DNA of 64,000 bases from an uncultured Lachnospiraceae bacterium (GTDB lineage: Bacteria > Bacillota > Clostridia > Lachnospirales > Lachnospiraceae), in NCBI GenBank assembly GCA_934401915.1, contig CAKRSV010000005.1:189300-253299 (forward strand), given 5' to 3'. The position numbers and the translations under genes are program-made. A model generated the notes under the pieces. It was given only the letters and a program-made list of their open reading frames with translations. It was not told where the DNA came from and made no database searches. Shown here in pieces: positions 17,786 through 26,832 of this stretch. The first letter of the stretch is position 1. Each line of letters starts with the position of its first letter.

Positions 17786-19054
17786 TCAAGAATTTTTACG
17801 CAGGTTCTTCAGTCCAAACTCATAGGTCACAAACAGCAGCATCGTCACCGTCACAAGCTGTGCCCGGTATGTGAAAAAGTAGTGCAGATACGCGTGATTT
17901 TCCAACACCGCATACCGCAGATAGGGAACCGCCCCCACTAGCAGGCAAAGTACCACGGCACGTCCATCAAAGTTCTTGCCGCGGAACAGATACACAATGG
18001 CAAAGCACAGAAACAGCACGCCGAAAAAGCTCAGTGCGGCTGCCCCAGTTCCCATGGAATCCCGGAACGGAAACAAACTTCCCTGATTTCTGAAAATGGC
18101 CCCGAAGAAACGCTGCACGCCGGAAGCCTCCGGATCTGCCGTAGTGTTGCCAAGATACACTGTTCCCCCGATCCTCTCCCCGGCGGACTCCATCGCCTGC
18201 ATAAAGACCTGTCTGCCGAGCACCATCACAGCAAGCAGCCATTTTGTCACAAAGGTTACGGCATAGGAAATCCCCCAACCAAGCAAACAGCCCATGCCCC
18301 GCTTGCACTCCTGCCGCAGTCCATCCAGTTCCCCTTTCTGATACCGCAATACCAGAAGAAACAGGATCGGCATTGTGACAGTCAGCGTCTCCGTCGTAAG
18401 AAAATCAAAAAAGCAGGTCCACACACCGGCAGCGCACAGCATCCCATATACATGCCGATACAGGCTTTCCGTGTCCTTCCTCTTCGGGAAACAGACAAGC
18501 AGTGCGATCAGCACGACATTCATCAGCAGAAAAGTCGTAATATATTCGATACAGAAAGCACACCTCCATGCCTGCACGATCAGATTTCCGAGAACGTAGC
18601 AGACCGCTAATCCCTTCGCTTTCTGCCTCCATAAAAGAAACACTGTCAGACCGGTCAGTATCAGAAGAAGCACTCCCAGCGCAGCTCTTGCTCCCTGAAT
18701 CCCGGTAAAAATAAAAAGGGGCCGAAGAAGAACCATCCCTCCGTGCCAGTATCGAAAATAATCTACGTTTGGTATCTGCTCTGCCTGCATACTTTCCGTC
18801 AGGCTGACTTCCACAGATTCCACCTCCGGATTGTAATAAGAAGCCTTGATCAGGGACGCAGGCAGATCTTTTCCGTCAATATGATACAGAATATTGACCA
18901 GAATACAGTCCGCGTAATTGTCCTGTCTGGTATTGAACTGTCCCTCCACCAGATAGGGGAACAGTTCATGCTCCTGAAAATACACACTGCTTTCCCTGCA
19001 GGAATCCTCTATCATGCTCCTGGGAATCAGCCCTGTTATCAGCAAAAGCAGCAT
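17786..19054 (-). CDS. Polytopic membrane protein of unknown function, probably lacking its N-terminus
   Basis: About 422 residues from the first ATG (19054); the frame opens after a stop at about 19097 and offers only a GTG (19078) before that. No ribosome site precedes any start. An extracytoplasmic segment of about 110 residues (SCRESSVYFQEHELFP ... WHGGMVLLRPLFIF) is followed by about ten hydrophobic helices, resembling the GT-C-like/DUF6056 class of glycosyl-transfer membrane proteins. The upstream side abuts the 5' end of a PAS fragment on the other strand, also with no good start, which suggests a recombination junction. Confidence 0.55.
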   Translation of the reverse strand: MLLLLITGLIPRSMIEDSCRESSVYFQEHELFPYLVEGQFNTRQDNYADCILVNILYHIDGKDLPASLIKASYYNPEVESVEVSLTESMQAEQIPNVDYFRYWHGGMVLLRPLFIFTGIQGARAALGVLLLILTGLTVFLLWRQKAKGLAVCYVLGNLIVQAWRCAFCIEYITTFLLMNVVLIALLVCFPKRKDTESLYRHVYGMLCAAGVWTCFFDFLTTETLTVTMPILFLLVLRYQKGELDGLRQECKRGMGCLLGWGISYAVTFVTKWLLAVMVLGRQVFMQAMESAGERIGGTVYLGNTTADPEASGVQRFFGAIFRNQGSLFPFRDSMGTGAAALSFFGVLFLCFAIVYLFRGKNFDGRAVVLCLLVGAVPYLRYAVLENHAYLHYFFTYRAQLVTVTMLLFVTYEFGLKNLRKNS

Positions 19055-19064
19055 CCCGCAAAAA

Positions 19065-19559
19065 ATGCTGAGCACCACAATTGACGGAAAGACCTTTCAG
19101 GGAAGAAAACGCTATCTGAGCGAACACAAGAAGCTCCGAAAGGAGCTTGGGCTGACTGCTTCTTCCGCACAGGAAAAGAGCCTTTTCGGTAAACCCGCTG
19201 TTTCCTTAAGTCTTCTTGAAAAATGCAGCCTTTTAGACGATATGCCAATGGCATACTGCGTGATTGAGTTAGTGTTTGACGAGGGCGGTCACGGAATTGA
19301 TTTCATTTTCCGCTACTGCAATAAATATATGGAAATCGTGGAAGGCGTCCCTGTGGAGGCCATGGTAAATCATTCTTTCTATGAAGTGTTTCAGAACGGT
19401 GACCGGAAATGGCTGGTCGCTTATGCAGACGTGGCTCTAAATGGGGTACAACGTATCCTGCATGATTACAGTCCCGAAATTGACAAGCATCTGACCATCT
19501 ACTGCTATCAGCCGGAACCCGGATACTGTGCCTGCATATTAGCGGTCGAAGAGAAATAA
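19065..19559 (+). pseudogene. PAS-like domain fragment
   Basis: The recognisable part is a PAS-like domain (MPMAYCVIELVFDEGG ... FIFRYCNKYMEIVEGVP ... HYSPEIDKHLTIYCYQP-type strands) of about 110 residues, ending at 19559. In related bacteria this domain heads GGDEF-type signalling proteins, but no catalytic domain follows. The start is arbitrary: the ATG at 19065 has no ribosome site and the coding look begins only near 19085. I read it as a truncated signalling gene. A short free-standing PAS protein cannot be excluded. Confidence 0.45.
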
Positions 19560-19593
19560 TATTTCCCAAGCTAATGGTTTAGTACTGCTGCTC

Positions 19594-20739
19594 CTACTCC
19601 CCACCTTTCTTCGCAAAGTAACTGCCTCCTACCTGTTTTCCATAGCCTTTTCCGCATATTTGCAGCAGTTCATAGAACAAGGTGGTGATCTCCATCCGTT
19701 CCCCATATGCTTTCTCATACTGCTGCTGTAACTGTTCTGCTGACTGTGGGGCAAAATCCAGCAGTTCCCACAGCCTCTGTTGGATACCTTCCAGGAATAC
19801 CAACTCCTGCTGTATCCAGTTTTTCCCATTCTTTTCAGCATTAGACAGACTTCCCCGCAAATTTCCAATCAGCTCTTCCGGCGTTTCCACCAGTTCTGCC
19901 CCCTGTTTAATCAGTCTGTTGCACCCACGGCTTAACGGGTCGGTAGCACGTCCGGGCAGCGCATACACTTCCTTTCCCTGTTCCAGTGCCATATCTACGG
20001 TAATCAGAGTTCCGCTTTTCTCTCTGGCTTCTATAACCAGTATCACATCTGCCAACCCGCTGATAATCCGGTTTCTGGGTGGAAACAGCATTGCCCTGGG
20101 TTCGGTTCCCGGCAGATATTCTGAGCAGACACCGCCCTTTTCCAGCAGGGAATCATACAAATCCCGATGCTCTGCCGGATAACAGACATCTACTCCACAG
20201 CCAAATACCGCCAGGGAATAGCCGCCTGCCTGCAATGCCGCCTGCTGACTGATTCCATCAATTCCCCTTGCCATGCCACTGATAACGTCTATGTCTGCCT
20301 GTGCCAGCGCAGCACTAAATCGTTTTGCCATATATCTGCCGTATTCTGAGCAGTCTCTTGCTCCGATGACTGCCACTGCTTTTTTCTCCTTATCGGGTAA
20401 TTTCCCTGCATAGTATAGTCCATACGGAGGATCCGGAATCTTCTGCAGCCGGTCAGGGTATTCCTCCTCTTCCTCCACCATCAGTTTTATCCCCCTTTGT
20501 GACAGTCGCTTATACTCACCCTCTATATCATAGTCCGGATAAAACCGTTCCAGTTTTTCTGCCTTCTTCTGATACTGTTCCGGCAGACTCTCTCTCAATC
20601 TTCCTGCCTGCACTTCCTCATAGATTTGTCTGGCACTGCGCTCTTTCCGGAGGAACCTCAGAAAGCCTCTGCTCCCTGTGCCTGCCGCCTGCAGCAGCCA
20701 GTGTTCGTATGCCTTCGCTTTTTCATCTTGTCCGCTCAT
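19594..20739 (-). CDS. dprA: DNA-processing protein DprA
   Basis: 381 residues from the ATG at 20739, which has AAAGGAAG 5 nt upstream; the in-frame ATG nine codons earlier overlaps comM and has none. An N-terminal SAM-like region (to about 95) precedes the Rossmann core, with AVIGARDCSEYGRYMA, the signature SGMARGIDGISQQAAL, FPPRNRIISGLAD and EKSGTLITVDMALEQG. A C-terminal winged-helix region follows. DprA loads RecA onto incoming single strands during transformation. It is adjacent to comM and close to pilT, a natural-competence context. Confidence 0.94.
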   Translation of the reverse strand: MSGQDEKAKAYEHWLLQAAGTGSRGFLRFLRKERSARQIYEEVQAGRLRESLPEQYQKKAEKLERFYPDYDIEGEYKRLSQRGIKLMVEEEEEYPDRLQKIPDPPYGLYYAGKLPDKEKKAVAVIGARDCSEYGRYMAKRFSAALAQADIDVISGMARGIDGISQQAALQAGGYSLAVFGCGVDVCYPAEHRDLYDSLLEKGGVCSEYLPGTEPRAMLFPPRNRIISGLADVILVIEAREKSGTLITVDMALEQGKEVYALPGRATDPLSRGCNRLIKQGAELVETPEELIGNLRGSLSNAEKNGKNWIQQELVFLEGIQQRLWELLDFAPQSAEQLQQQYEKAYGERMEITTLFYELLQICGKGYGKQVGGSYFAKKGGE

Positions 20740-20756
20740 ACTATCTTCCTTTCCCT

Positions 20757-22298
20757 CTACTCCCAATACTTTTTATCCAGCTGCCGGTAGCAGATAGCTT
20801 CCGCAAGGTGTGGCTCTTCTATCTGCTCGCTGCCTGCCAGGTCTGCAATGGTCCTCGCCACCTTTAATATCTTGTGATACCCTCTGGCAGAAAGCTGCAG
20901 GCTCTCGAACATCTGTGCCATGAACTGTTTTTCCCTGTCGCCCAGCACACAGTACTTCCCGATTTCCCCAGCTCCCATATCCGCATTAAAGGTAATGCCA
21001 TCTTCCCGAAAGCGCTCCTCCTGTCGTTTCCTTGCCTGCAAGATCCGCCTTCGAATCTGTGCACTGCTTTCCCCTTTTTTACCGCTTTCCAAATCCTGAA
21101 ACTCCATCGGCTGTGCTTCCACACAGATATCCATCCTGTCCAGAATCGGTCCTGATATCCGGTTTAAATAACGTCTTACCTCATAGGAACTGCAACGGCA
21201 TTTCTCCCGGTTCGGATAGTAGCCGCACGGACAGGGATTCATCGCCCCCACGAGCATAAAATCCGCCGGATAGGTGTACGTTCCGCTGCTCCTGGCAATC
21301 TGCACTCTCCGGTCCTCCAGCGGCTGCCTGAGAATGTCCAGCGTCTCCCTTTTAAACTCCGGCAGCTCATCCAGAAAGAGCACACCCCGGTGCGCCTGTG
21401 ACACGACTCCCGGCATCGGGATCCTGCCGCTCCCCGCAAGCGCCTGTCCGGTGATGGTGTGGTGCGGACTCAGGAACGGCCGCCGGATCTGCAGGGGATT
21501 TTCCGGCTGCAAAAGCCCGGAAATGCTGTAAATCGAAGATATCTCAATACTTTCCTCCAGCGAAAGCGGCGGAAGGATCGTCGGGATCCTTTTGGCGATC
21601 ATGGTCTTACCGGCTCCGGGCGGTCCGATCAACAGCAGATGGTGAAATCCTGCCGCGGCGATCTCCGCAGCCCGGCGCGCACCTGCCTGCCCCACCACTT
21701 CGCTGAAGTCAGGCTCCTCTCTCTCTTCCTCTGCCCGCAGCAGTTCTTCGATGTCTACCCGCTCCGGTTCCGGGTTCTGTCCTTTGCCGAGCGCTTCCAG
21801 ACAACGGATCACCTCTTCCATGCTCCGCAGCCCGACGCTCTCCGCCTCTGCCACCAGCGCTCCTTCCCTCGCATTTTCCTTTGGCAGCAAAACCCTGCGG
21901 ATTCCCTCCTGCGCCGCCTGCCGCACGATCGGCAGCACGCCGCGCACCGGTTTCAGCTCCCCGGACAGTCCCAGCTCTCCCAACAGAAGCGTATCCTGCA
22001 CGGCCTTTGCCGGTATCTTTTCCATGGCGACAAGGATCCCGGCTGCGATCGGCAGGTCGAGCAGCGTTCCGTTTTTCGGCAGGTTTGCCGGGGAAAGGTT
22101 GACACTGATACACAGCGGCGGCATACGGATCCCCACATTCCTCAATGCGACCTTTACCCGCTCTTTGGACTCCCGCACCTCCGAGCCGGGCAGACCTACG
22201 ATCTGAAAACATGGAAGTCCCTGTGTGACATCCACCTCCACCCGGATCAGGCAGCTTGTCATCCCGTAAATAGTTCCCGATAGAATGGTACTAAGCAA
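20757..22298 (-). CDS. comM: ComM/YifB-type AAA+ Mg-chelatase-like helicase
   Basis: I place the start at the TTG of 22298-22296: AAGGAGG lies 6 nt before it, and the family N-terminus (short strand, then TSCLIRVEVDVTQGLPCFQIVGLP) follows directly. Earlier in-frame ATGs give a 36-residue extension without precedent. The 513 residues carry the Lon-like domain, Walker A (GPPGAGKT), Walker B (GVLFLDELPEF) and the four-Cys motif NPCPCGYYPNREKCRC. ComM promotes branch migration in transformation in other bacteria. It is followed by dprA. Confidence 0.92.
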   Translation of the reverse strand: MLSTILSGTIYGMTSCLIRVEVDVTQGLPCFQIVGLPGSEVRESKERVKVALRNVGIRMPPLCISVNLSPANLPKNGTLLDLPIAAGILVAMEKIPAKAVQDTLLLGELGLSGELKPVRGVLPIVRQAAQEGIRRVLLPKENAREGALVAEAESVGLRSMEEVIRCLEALGKGQNPEPERVDIEELLRAEEEREEPDFSEVVGQAGARRAAEIAAAGFHHLLLIGPPGAGKTMIAKRIPTILPPLSLEESIEISSIYSISGLLQPENPLQIRRPFLSPHHTITGQALAGSGRIPMPGVVSQAHRGVLFLDELPEFKRETLDILRQPLEDRRVQIARSSGTYTYPADFMLVGAMNPCPCGYYPNREKCRCSSYEVRRYLNRISGPILDRMDICVEAQPMEFQDLESGKKGESSAQIRRRILQARKRQEERFREDGITFNADMGAGEIGKYCVLGDREKQFMAQMFESLQLSARGYHKILKVARTIADLAGSEQIEEPHLAEAICYRQLDKKYWE

Positions 22299-22426
22299 AA
22301 TAATCCTCCTTTTCTTTTGGATTTTCTGTTGTTTCGTTCGTTGTTGGAATCTTCGGCGATACGCCTCACCGGAAAGAACTTCCGGCTTCTCATCAGATAA
22401 AATCAAGAATCCACCTATAACTATAA

Positions 22427-22455
22427 AGGGACTCGACTACATCTGTCAAGTCCCT
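22427..22455 (-). terminator. Stem-loop downstream of pilT
   Basis: AGGGACTTGAC and GTCGAGTCCCT (read on the minus strand) form an 11-bp stem with one G.T pair and a 7-nt loop, followed by TTATAG. It would separate pilT from comM-dprA. Confidence 0.6.
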
Positions 22456-22516
22456 GTCTGTCCGTTATATGCTTTTATACAGCAATCCGCTCTATCAGCG
22501 CCAAACCGTTCTGCTT

Positions 22517-23572
22517 TTACAGCACCTTCTGCTGCATACCATCCGGATCCTGTGCAAACTGGATCGCCATGTCCCGGTCGATCTTTCCGGAATAAAAGAG
22601 CTGCACGATCGCATCGTCCATCGTGATCATTCCCAGCTTCCGGTTCGTCTGCATGACGCTCGCAAGCTGATGGGATTTTCCTTCTCGGATCAGATTCCGC
22701 ACCGCATGGTTCGCGTGCATTACTTCAAAAGCCGCCACACGCCCGGTTCCGTCCGCCGTCGGGATCAGCTGCTGTGAGATGACCGCCTCCAGAACGTTTG
22801 CAAACTGGACGCGGATCTGCTGCTGCTGATGCGGCGGAAAAACGTCGATGACACGGTCTACCGTGCTCGCCGCTCCGATCGTATGCAGGGTAGAAAGCAC
22901 CAGATGTCCTGTCTCTGCTGCCGTGATAGCTACGCTGATCGTCTCAAAATCTCTCATCTCGCCGACCAGAATAACATCCGGGTCTTCACGCAATGCAGCG
23001 CGGAGCGCGTTTGCATAGCTCTGGGAATCGATCCCCATCTCTCTCTGGTTTACCATCGACATCTTATGCTGATGCAGATACTCGATCGGATCCTCCAGCG
23101 TGATGACGTGCGCATCCCGGTTGTTGTTGATCTTATCGATGATCGCCGCCAGCGTCGTGGACTTTCCGCTTCCGGTCGGTCCTGTGACGAGGATCAGTCC
23201 TCTTTTTCTCTCATACAGGTTGATCACGGATTCCGGCACGCCCAGCACCTCCGGCGAGGGAACCTGGGTTCCTACCAGTCGCAGCGCAAGCGCCACCGAT
23301 CCTCTCTGTTTATAGACATTGACACGGTAACGTCCAAGCTCGGGAATCGAAAAAGACATATCGTACTCTCCGCGCTCGTCAAACCGCTCCCTCTGCACAT
23401 CGTTCATGATCGCATAGGCGATCTCTACCGTATCCGCCGGCATCAGCTTCGGATACTCCATCGTGATCAGGTTTCCGTTGACACGCATCTTGGGCGGTAT
23501 TCCTACGGTAATATGTACATCAGAGGCCCCTGCCTTGTGGGCAGTCCTCATAATTTCCTCTATCGACGGCAT
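22517..23572 (-). CDS. pilT: Type IV pilus retraction ATPase PilT
   Basis: 351 residues, typical for PilT. The N-terminal PAS-like domain has ASDVHITVGIPP. Walker A GPTGSGKST is at 131-139, the Asp box is ITLEDPIEY, Walker B DPDVILVGEMRD and the His box HLVLSTLHT. The AIRNLIRE-type motif appears as HAVRNLIREGK, the element needed for retraction. It lacks the four-Cys element of PilB. It lies 16 kb from the main pil cluster, beside dprA and comM. Confidence 0.95.
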   Translation of the reverse strand: MPSIEEIMRTAHKAGASDVHITVGIPPKMRVNGNLITMEYPKLMPADTVEIAYAIMNDVQRERFDERGEYDMSFSIPELGRYRVNVYKQRGSVALALRLVGTQVPSPEVLGVPESVINLYERKRGLILVTGPTGSGKSTTLAAIIDKINNNRDAHVITLEDPIEYLHQHKMSMVNQREMGIDSQSYANALRAALREDPDVILVGEMRDFETISVAITAAETGHLVLSTLHTIGAASTVDRVIDVFPPHQQQQIRVQFANVLEAVISQQLIPTADGTGRVAAFEVMHANHAVRNLIREGKSHQLASVMQTNRKLGMITMDDAIVQLFYSGKIDRDMAIQFAQDPDGMQQKVL

Positions 23573-23587
23573 TGCTTTCCCCCTCTG

Positions 23588-24724
23588 CTACGCTTCCTTT
23601 GGCACTTCCACGAATGTCGGCTCCTCCACCTGGAATCCCTGTCGTCTCAGCAGATCCACATTCATCACGTGCCGGTTGTCCATCGTTTTCATAATATCCC
23701 TGATCTCCAGATCTCCATAGACATCTTCATTGGAAAGATCAATGATGCTGTTATCGTTGAACATCAATATCATCGGCTTCAGGATATTCTCTGTATTCTC
23801 TGTCAGGATCAGCGCCTTCTCGCCGGTATTGAGCTCCACGCTCACGCCGGGCGTCAGAATATTGATGGAACGGATCAGCGCCTTTACTGCCGTCCGGTCA
23901 TACGCCTTGGGATGCTCTGTCAGATAGCGCAGCGCGGCAACCTCGGATACCGGTCCGGTGCCGATCTGCACCGCCGTCATCGTATCAAAAGTCTCTGCAA
24001 CCGCCAGCACCTTGGCTCCGATGACCATTTTCATCGCTGAGATATCTTCCCCTGTCTCCGCACTCTCCACGGCTTTCTGTGCCTGCGCACAGATCCTGCG
24101 GATGTTCGGTGTGGTCGGAAATACCATGTCGATCAGATTGTAGCCTTCCAGCTCCACAGCTCTCAGCTCTGCCATCTCTTCTTTTGTCAGGATTTCCTTT
24201 TCCCGGATCGAATCGGACACGGTCAGCTTTCCGATGTCGTGGATCAGCGCCGCCTCGATCGTCTCGAGCTGCTCATCCACCATCACATTCATTACGTGGG
24301 TCATCATCGCACACAGGATCGCCACGTTCAGGGAATGCTTGAAATGATAGTCCTCTCTGCTGCGCAGGTTCTGGACGAAATTGATCTTTTTCTCCAGATG
24401 ACCGTAGTTCCGGATGACATCCGATGAGATGATCTGCATCCGGTTTGTTCGCCTGGTCTGAACGATCTTTTCCAGCTCCTCCTGCAAAGAGTATACGCAC
24501 ATCGTCTGGAACCGTTCAAACTCGATATCCTCCTCTGTCATCGGAGGTACAGGCTCTGCCGGTTCCAGGATAAAGATGCCGATCAGCCCGAAATTTTTAA
24601 TGCTCTCGATGCCCTGCGTGGTCAGCTTTGAGCTTCTCTCGTAGAGCAGTACCCCGTTTTTGTTGTAAATAGGCCTTGCAAGCCGCATACCAATTTTTAA
24701 GTCTTCCCTCTTTACAAACAACAT
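23588..24724 (-). CDS. HD-GYP-like protein with degenerate GYP motif
   Basis: 378 residues from the ATG at 24724 (GGAGG 9 nt upstream; an earlier ATG overlaps the sigma-factor stop). The N-terminal DUF3391-like region has KIGMRLARPIYNKNG. The HD part keeps HSLNVAILCAMM and AALIHDIGK. The later HHE..DGSGYP region is replaced by AQAQKAVESAETGED, although GAKVLAVAETFDTMT, the following conserved block, is present. HD-GYP enzymes hydrolyse cyclic-di-GMP; this one may be a binding-only regulator or act on another substrate. Lying directly 5' of pilT, it could link a nucleotide signal to pili. Confidence 0.82.
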   Translation of the reverse strand: MLFVKREDLKIGMRLARPIYNKNGVLLYERSSKLTTQGIESIKNFGLIGIFILEPAEPVPPMTEEDIEFERFQTMCVYSLQEELEKIVQTRRTNRMQIISSDVIRNYGHLEKKINFVQNLRSREDYHFKHSLNVAILCAMMTHVMNVMVDEQLETIEAALIHDIGKLTVSDSIREKEILTKEEMAELRAVELEGYNLIDMVFPTTPNIRRICAQAQKAVESAETGEDISAMKMVIGAKVLAVAETFDTMTAVQIGTGPVSEVAALRYLTEHPKAYDRTAVKALIRSINILTPGVSVELNTGEKALILTENTENILKPMILMFNDNSIIDLSNEDVYGDLEIRDIMKTMDNRHVMNVDLLRRQGFQVEEPTFVEVPKEA

Positions 24725-24756
24725 TCTTCTGTTCCTCCCCATACCCTTTCGGTTTC

Positions 24757-25392
24757 TCACATTGTCTCATAGCCGGCTTTCAGTTTCTCCAGCGCTCTCT
24801 TTTCGATCCTGGAAACGTAGCTTCTGGATATCCCCATCATCCTGCCGATCTCCCGCTGCGTAACCTCTCTGCCGCTCTGCAGGCCGTAGCGGAGCATGAT
24901 GATCTGTTTCTCCCGGTCGGTCAGCCTTTCCTCGATCAGCTCCGGCAGCCTTCCTATCCGGCATTTCGTCTCCATCCGCTCAACAATATCTGTCTGCTCC
25001 TGCTCGATCACATCCAGCAGACTGATCTCGTTTCCTTCCTTGTCGGTTCCGATGGGATCGTACAGCGACACCTCCCGGGACGTCTTTTTCTTCGCCCGCA
25101 GAAGCATCAGCAGTTCATTGTCGATACAGCGCGACGCGTAGGTACTCAGTTTCCCCTTGCCTGCGTCAAAGGAACCGATCGCCTTGATCAGTCCGATCGT
25201 GCCTATCGAGATCAGATCCTCCATATCCTCATCTACATTCTGGTACTTCTTCGCTATATGTGCGACCAGTCTGAGATTGTGCTCGATCAGCATATCCCTC
25301 GCCTTCTGACGGACTGCCTCATCTCCGTTCTCAAGCTGATCCAGATATATGGCTTCTTCCTTCGCCGATAGTGGTTGCTTAAATGTTTTCAA
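24757..25392 (-). CDS. sigK: Sporulation sigma factor SigK-like
   Basis: 211 residues, intact in one piece. Region 2 carries [20 protein letters not shown], the core-binding block [15 protein letters not shown] and the -10 recognition helix region [16 protein letters not shown]. The stretch [23 protein letters not shown] is characteristic of SigK/SigE. Region 4 ends [13 protein letters not shown]. It directs late mother-cell transcription. The N-terminus lacks the long pro-sequence of Bacillus SigK, and there is no skin-type interruption. SigE is the main alternative, but sequence and length fit SigK better. Confidence 0.88.
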   Translation of the reverse strand: MKTFKQPLSAKEEAIYLDQLENGDEAVRQKARDMLIEHNLRLVAHIAKKYQNVDEDMEDLISIGTIGLIKAIGSFDAGKGKLSTYASRCIDNELLMLLRAKKKTSREVSLYDPIGTDKEGNEISLLDVIEQEQTDIVERMETKCRIGRLPELIEERLTDREKQIIMLRYGLQSGREVTQREIGRMMGISRSYVSRIEKRALEKLKAGYETM

Positions 25393-25560
25393 AAGAAGCC
25401 CCCAAAGTCCATTTACTCTATTCTATGAACTATGGAGAATTGAAGTGCCTTTCCACCTCCGAACATTTTTTATCCGGGGCGGAAAACGTCATTTTGACAA
25501 AATGACCAGAGCCTAAGCCCTTTCCTTCCATTATACAAACAGCGTATGTAAAATTCAACC

Positions 25561-25587
25561 AAAAACCTCATTATAATTGCGGTTTTT
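25561..25587. terminator. Weak stem-loop in the sigK-hemW gap
   Basis: AAAAACC (25561-25567) and GGTTTTT (25581-25587) form a 7-bp stem with a 13-nt loop, ending in a T-run on both strands. It could end hemW transcripts on the minus strand. I see nothing else in the AT-rich 25393-25673 gap. Confidence 0.45.
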
Positions 25588-25673
25588 GTAACAATTCAGC
25601 CAAAAATCCAGGAAACCGTCTGCTACACAGTTTTATTTCATTTATGGACACTCCGCTCATACGATGATTTTCT

Positions 25674-26807
25674 TTAATCGAACAGAAAATCCGCCATAAC
25701 ATAGTTGCTCACATCCACGCCCTTTTGGGTGAGGTACACCCGTCCGTCCTTCTGCAAAAGAAGTCCCTGCCCGACAAACCGGTCTATGACGTCCCCGTAG
25801 ACGTCCCGTATCGTTTTTCCAAACTGCTGATAAAACGTTTCCTCACGCACCCCTTCCGTGAGCCGCAGTCCCAGAAACATGAACTCTTCCATCTGCTCCT
25901 GCTCCGTCAGCGCCTGCCCCTCGGGAAAGCCGCTTCTGCCCGCGCACACCCGATACGCTTCTTTTTCCGCCGGATTGCTCCACCGCACATTCTCCACCAT
26001 GGACGCAGCCCCCAGACCGACGCCAAGATAATTGCCTCTCTGCCAGTACACCTTGTTGTGCCGGCACTCCCTGCCTTCTTTCGCATAGTTGGAGATCTCG
26101 TAGCGGTGATAACCGTACTCCGCAAGGTACTGCTGCGTGAGCAGATACATTCCGCGCTCCTCTTCCTCTGTCGGAAAGACATAGTCCTCCCGGTGCTCGC
26201 ACAGCCAGGTTCCTTCCTCCAGGATCAGGCTGTACGCCGATATATGCTCCGGCGAAAGCGCTGTCACCCTGCGCAGCGTCTCCCGATAGGAGGCAGTGTC
26301 CTGCCCGGGCAGAGCCGCCATCAGATCTATGTTGATGTTGTCAAAGCCTGCCGCTCTCGCCGCCTCATACGTGTGCAGAAACTGATCATAGGTGTGGATC
26401 CTTCCGATCCGGCGAAGCTCCTCGTCCGACGCCGACTGCAGGCCGATGCTGAGCCGGTTGATCCCCGCTTCCCGGTAGCCGCGGATACTGTCTGCCGAAG
26501 CCGTCCCGGGATTCATCTCCATCGTGATCTCCGCATCCTGCGAGAGCGCATAGCACTGTCTGATCTCATCCATCAGCCCCTGCATCTGCTCCGGCTCGAG
26601 CAGCGACGGCGTTCCCCCGCCGAAAAAGACCGTCTTTACCGTGTAGTCCCTGCACGCCTCTGCGCGCGCTCTCAGCTCCTGTTTTAGCAGGTTTACATAA
26701 CTTTCTATTTCCTGCCTCTTTTTTCCCACAGGAAAAGACAGGAAGTCGCAGTAGAGGCACTTCCTGACACAAAAGGGAATGTGAACATAAAGGCTTAGCT
26801 CTCTCAT
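25674..26807 (-). CDS. hemW: HemW, radical SAM haem chaperone family
   Basis: 377 residues from the ATG at 26807 (CAGGA 8 nt before). The radical SAM cluster motif CVRKCLYC lies near residue 15, and the SAM-binding GGGTPSLL follows. The HNKVYW motif and C-terminal winged-helix region (LLQKDGRVYLTQKG) are those of HemW rather than HemN. Family members bind haem and deliver it to apoproteins, and lack coproporphyrinogen oxidase activity. Placement after lepA is the usual Firmicutes order. Confidence 0.92.
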   Translation of the reverse strand: MRELSLYVHIPFCVRKCLYCDFLSFPVGKKRQEIESYVNLLKQELRARAEACRDYTVKTVFFGGGTPSLLEPEQMQGLMDEIRQCYALSQDAEITMEMNPGTASADSIRGYREAGINRLSIGLQSASDEELRRIGRIHTYDQFLHTYEAARAAGFDNINIDLMAALPGQDTASYRETLRRVTALSPEHISAYSLILEEGTWLCEHREDYVFPTEEEERGMYLLTQQYLAEYGYHRYEISNYAKEGRECRHNKVYWQRGNYLGVGLGAASMVENVRWSNPAEKEAYRVCAGRSGFPEGQALTEQEQMEEFMFLGLRLTEGVREETFYQQFGKTIRDVYGDVIDRFVGQGLLLQKDGRVYLTQKGVDVSNYVMADFLFD

Positions 26808-26832
26808 CTGCAATTCCTGCCTTTTCTATCTT

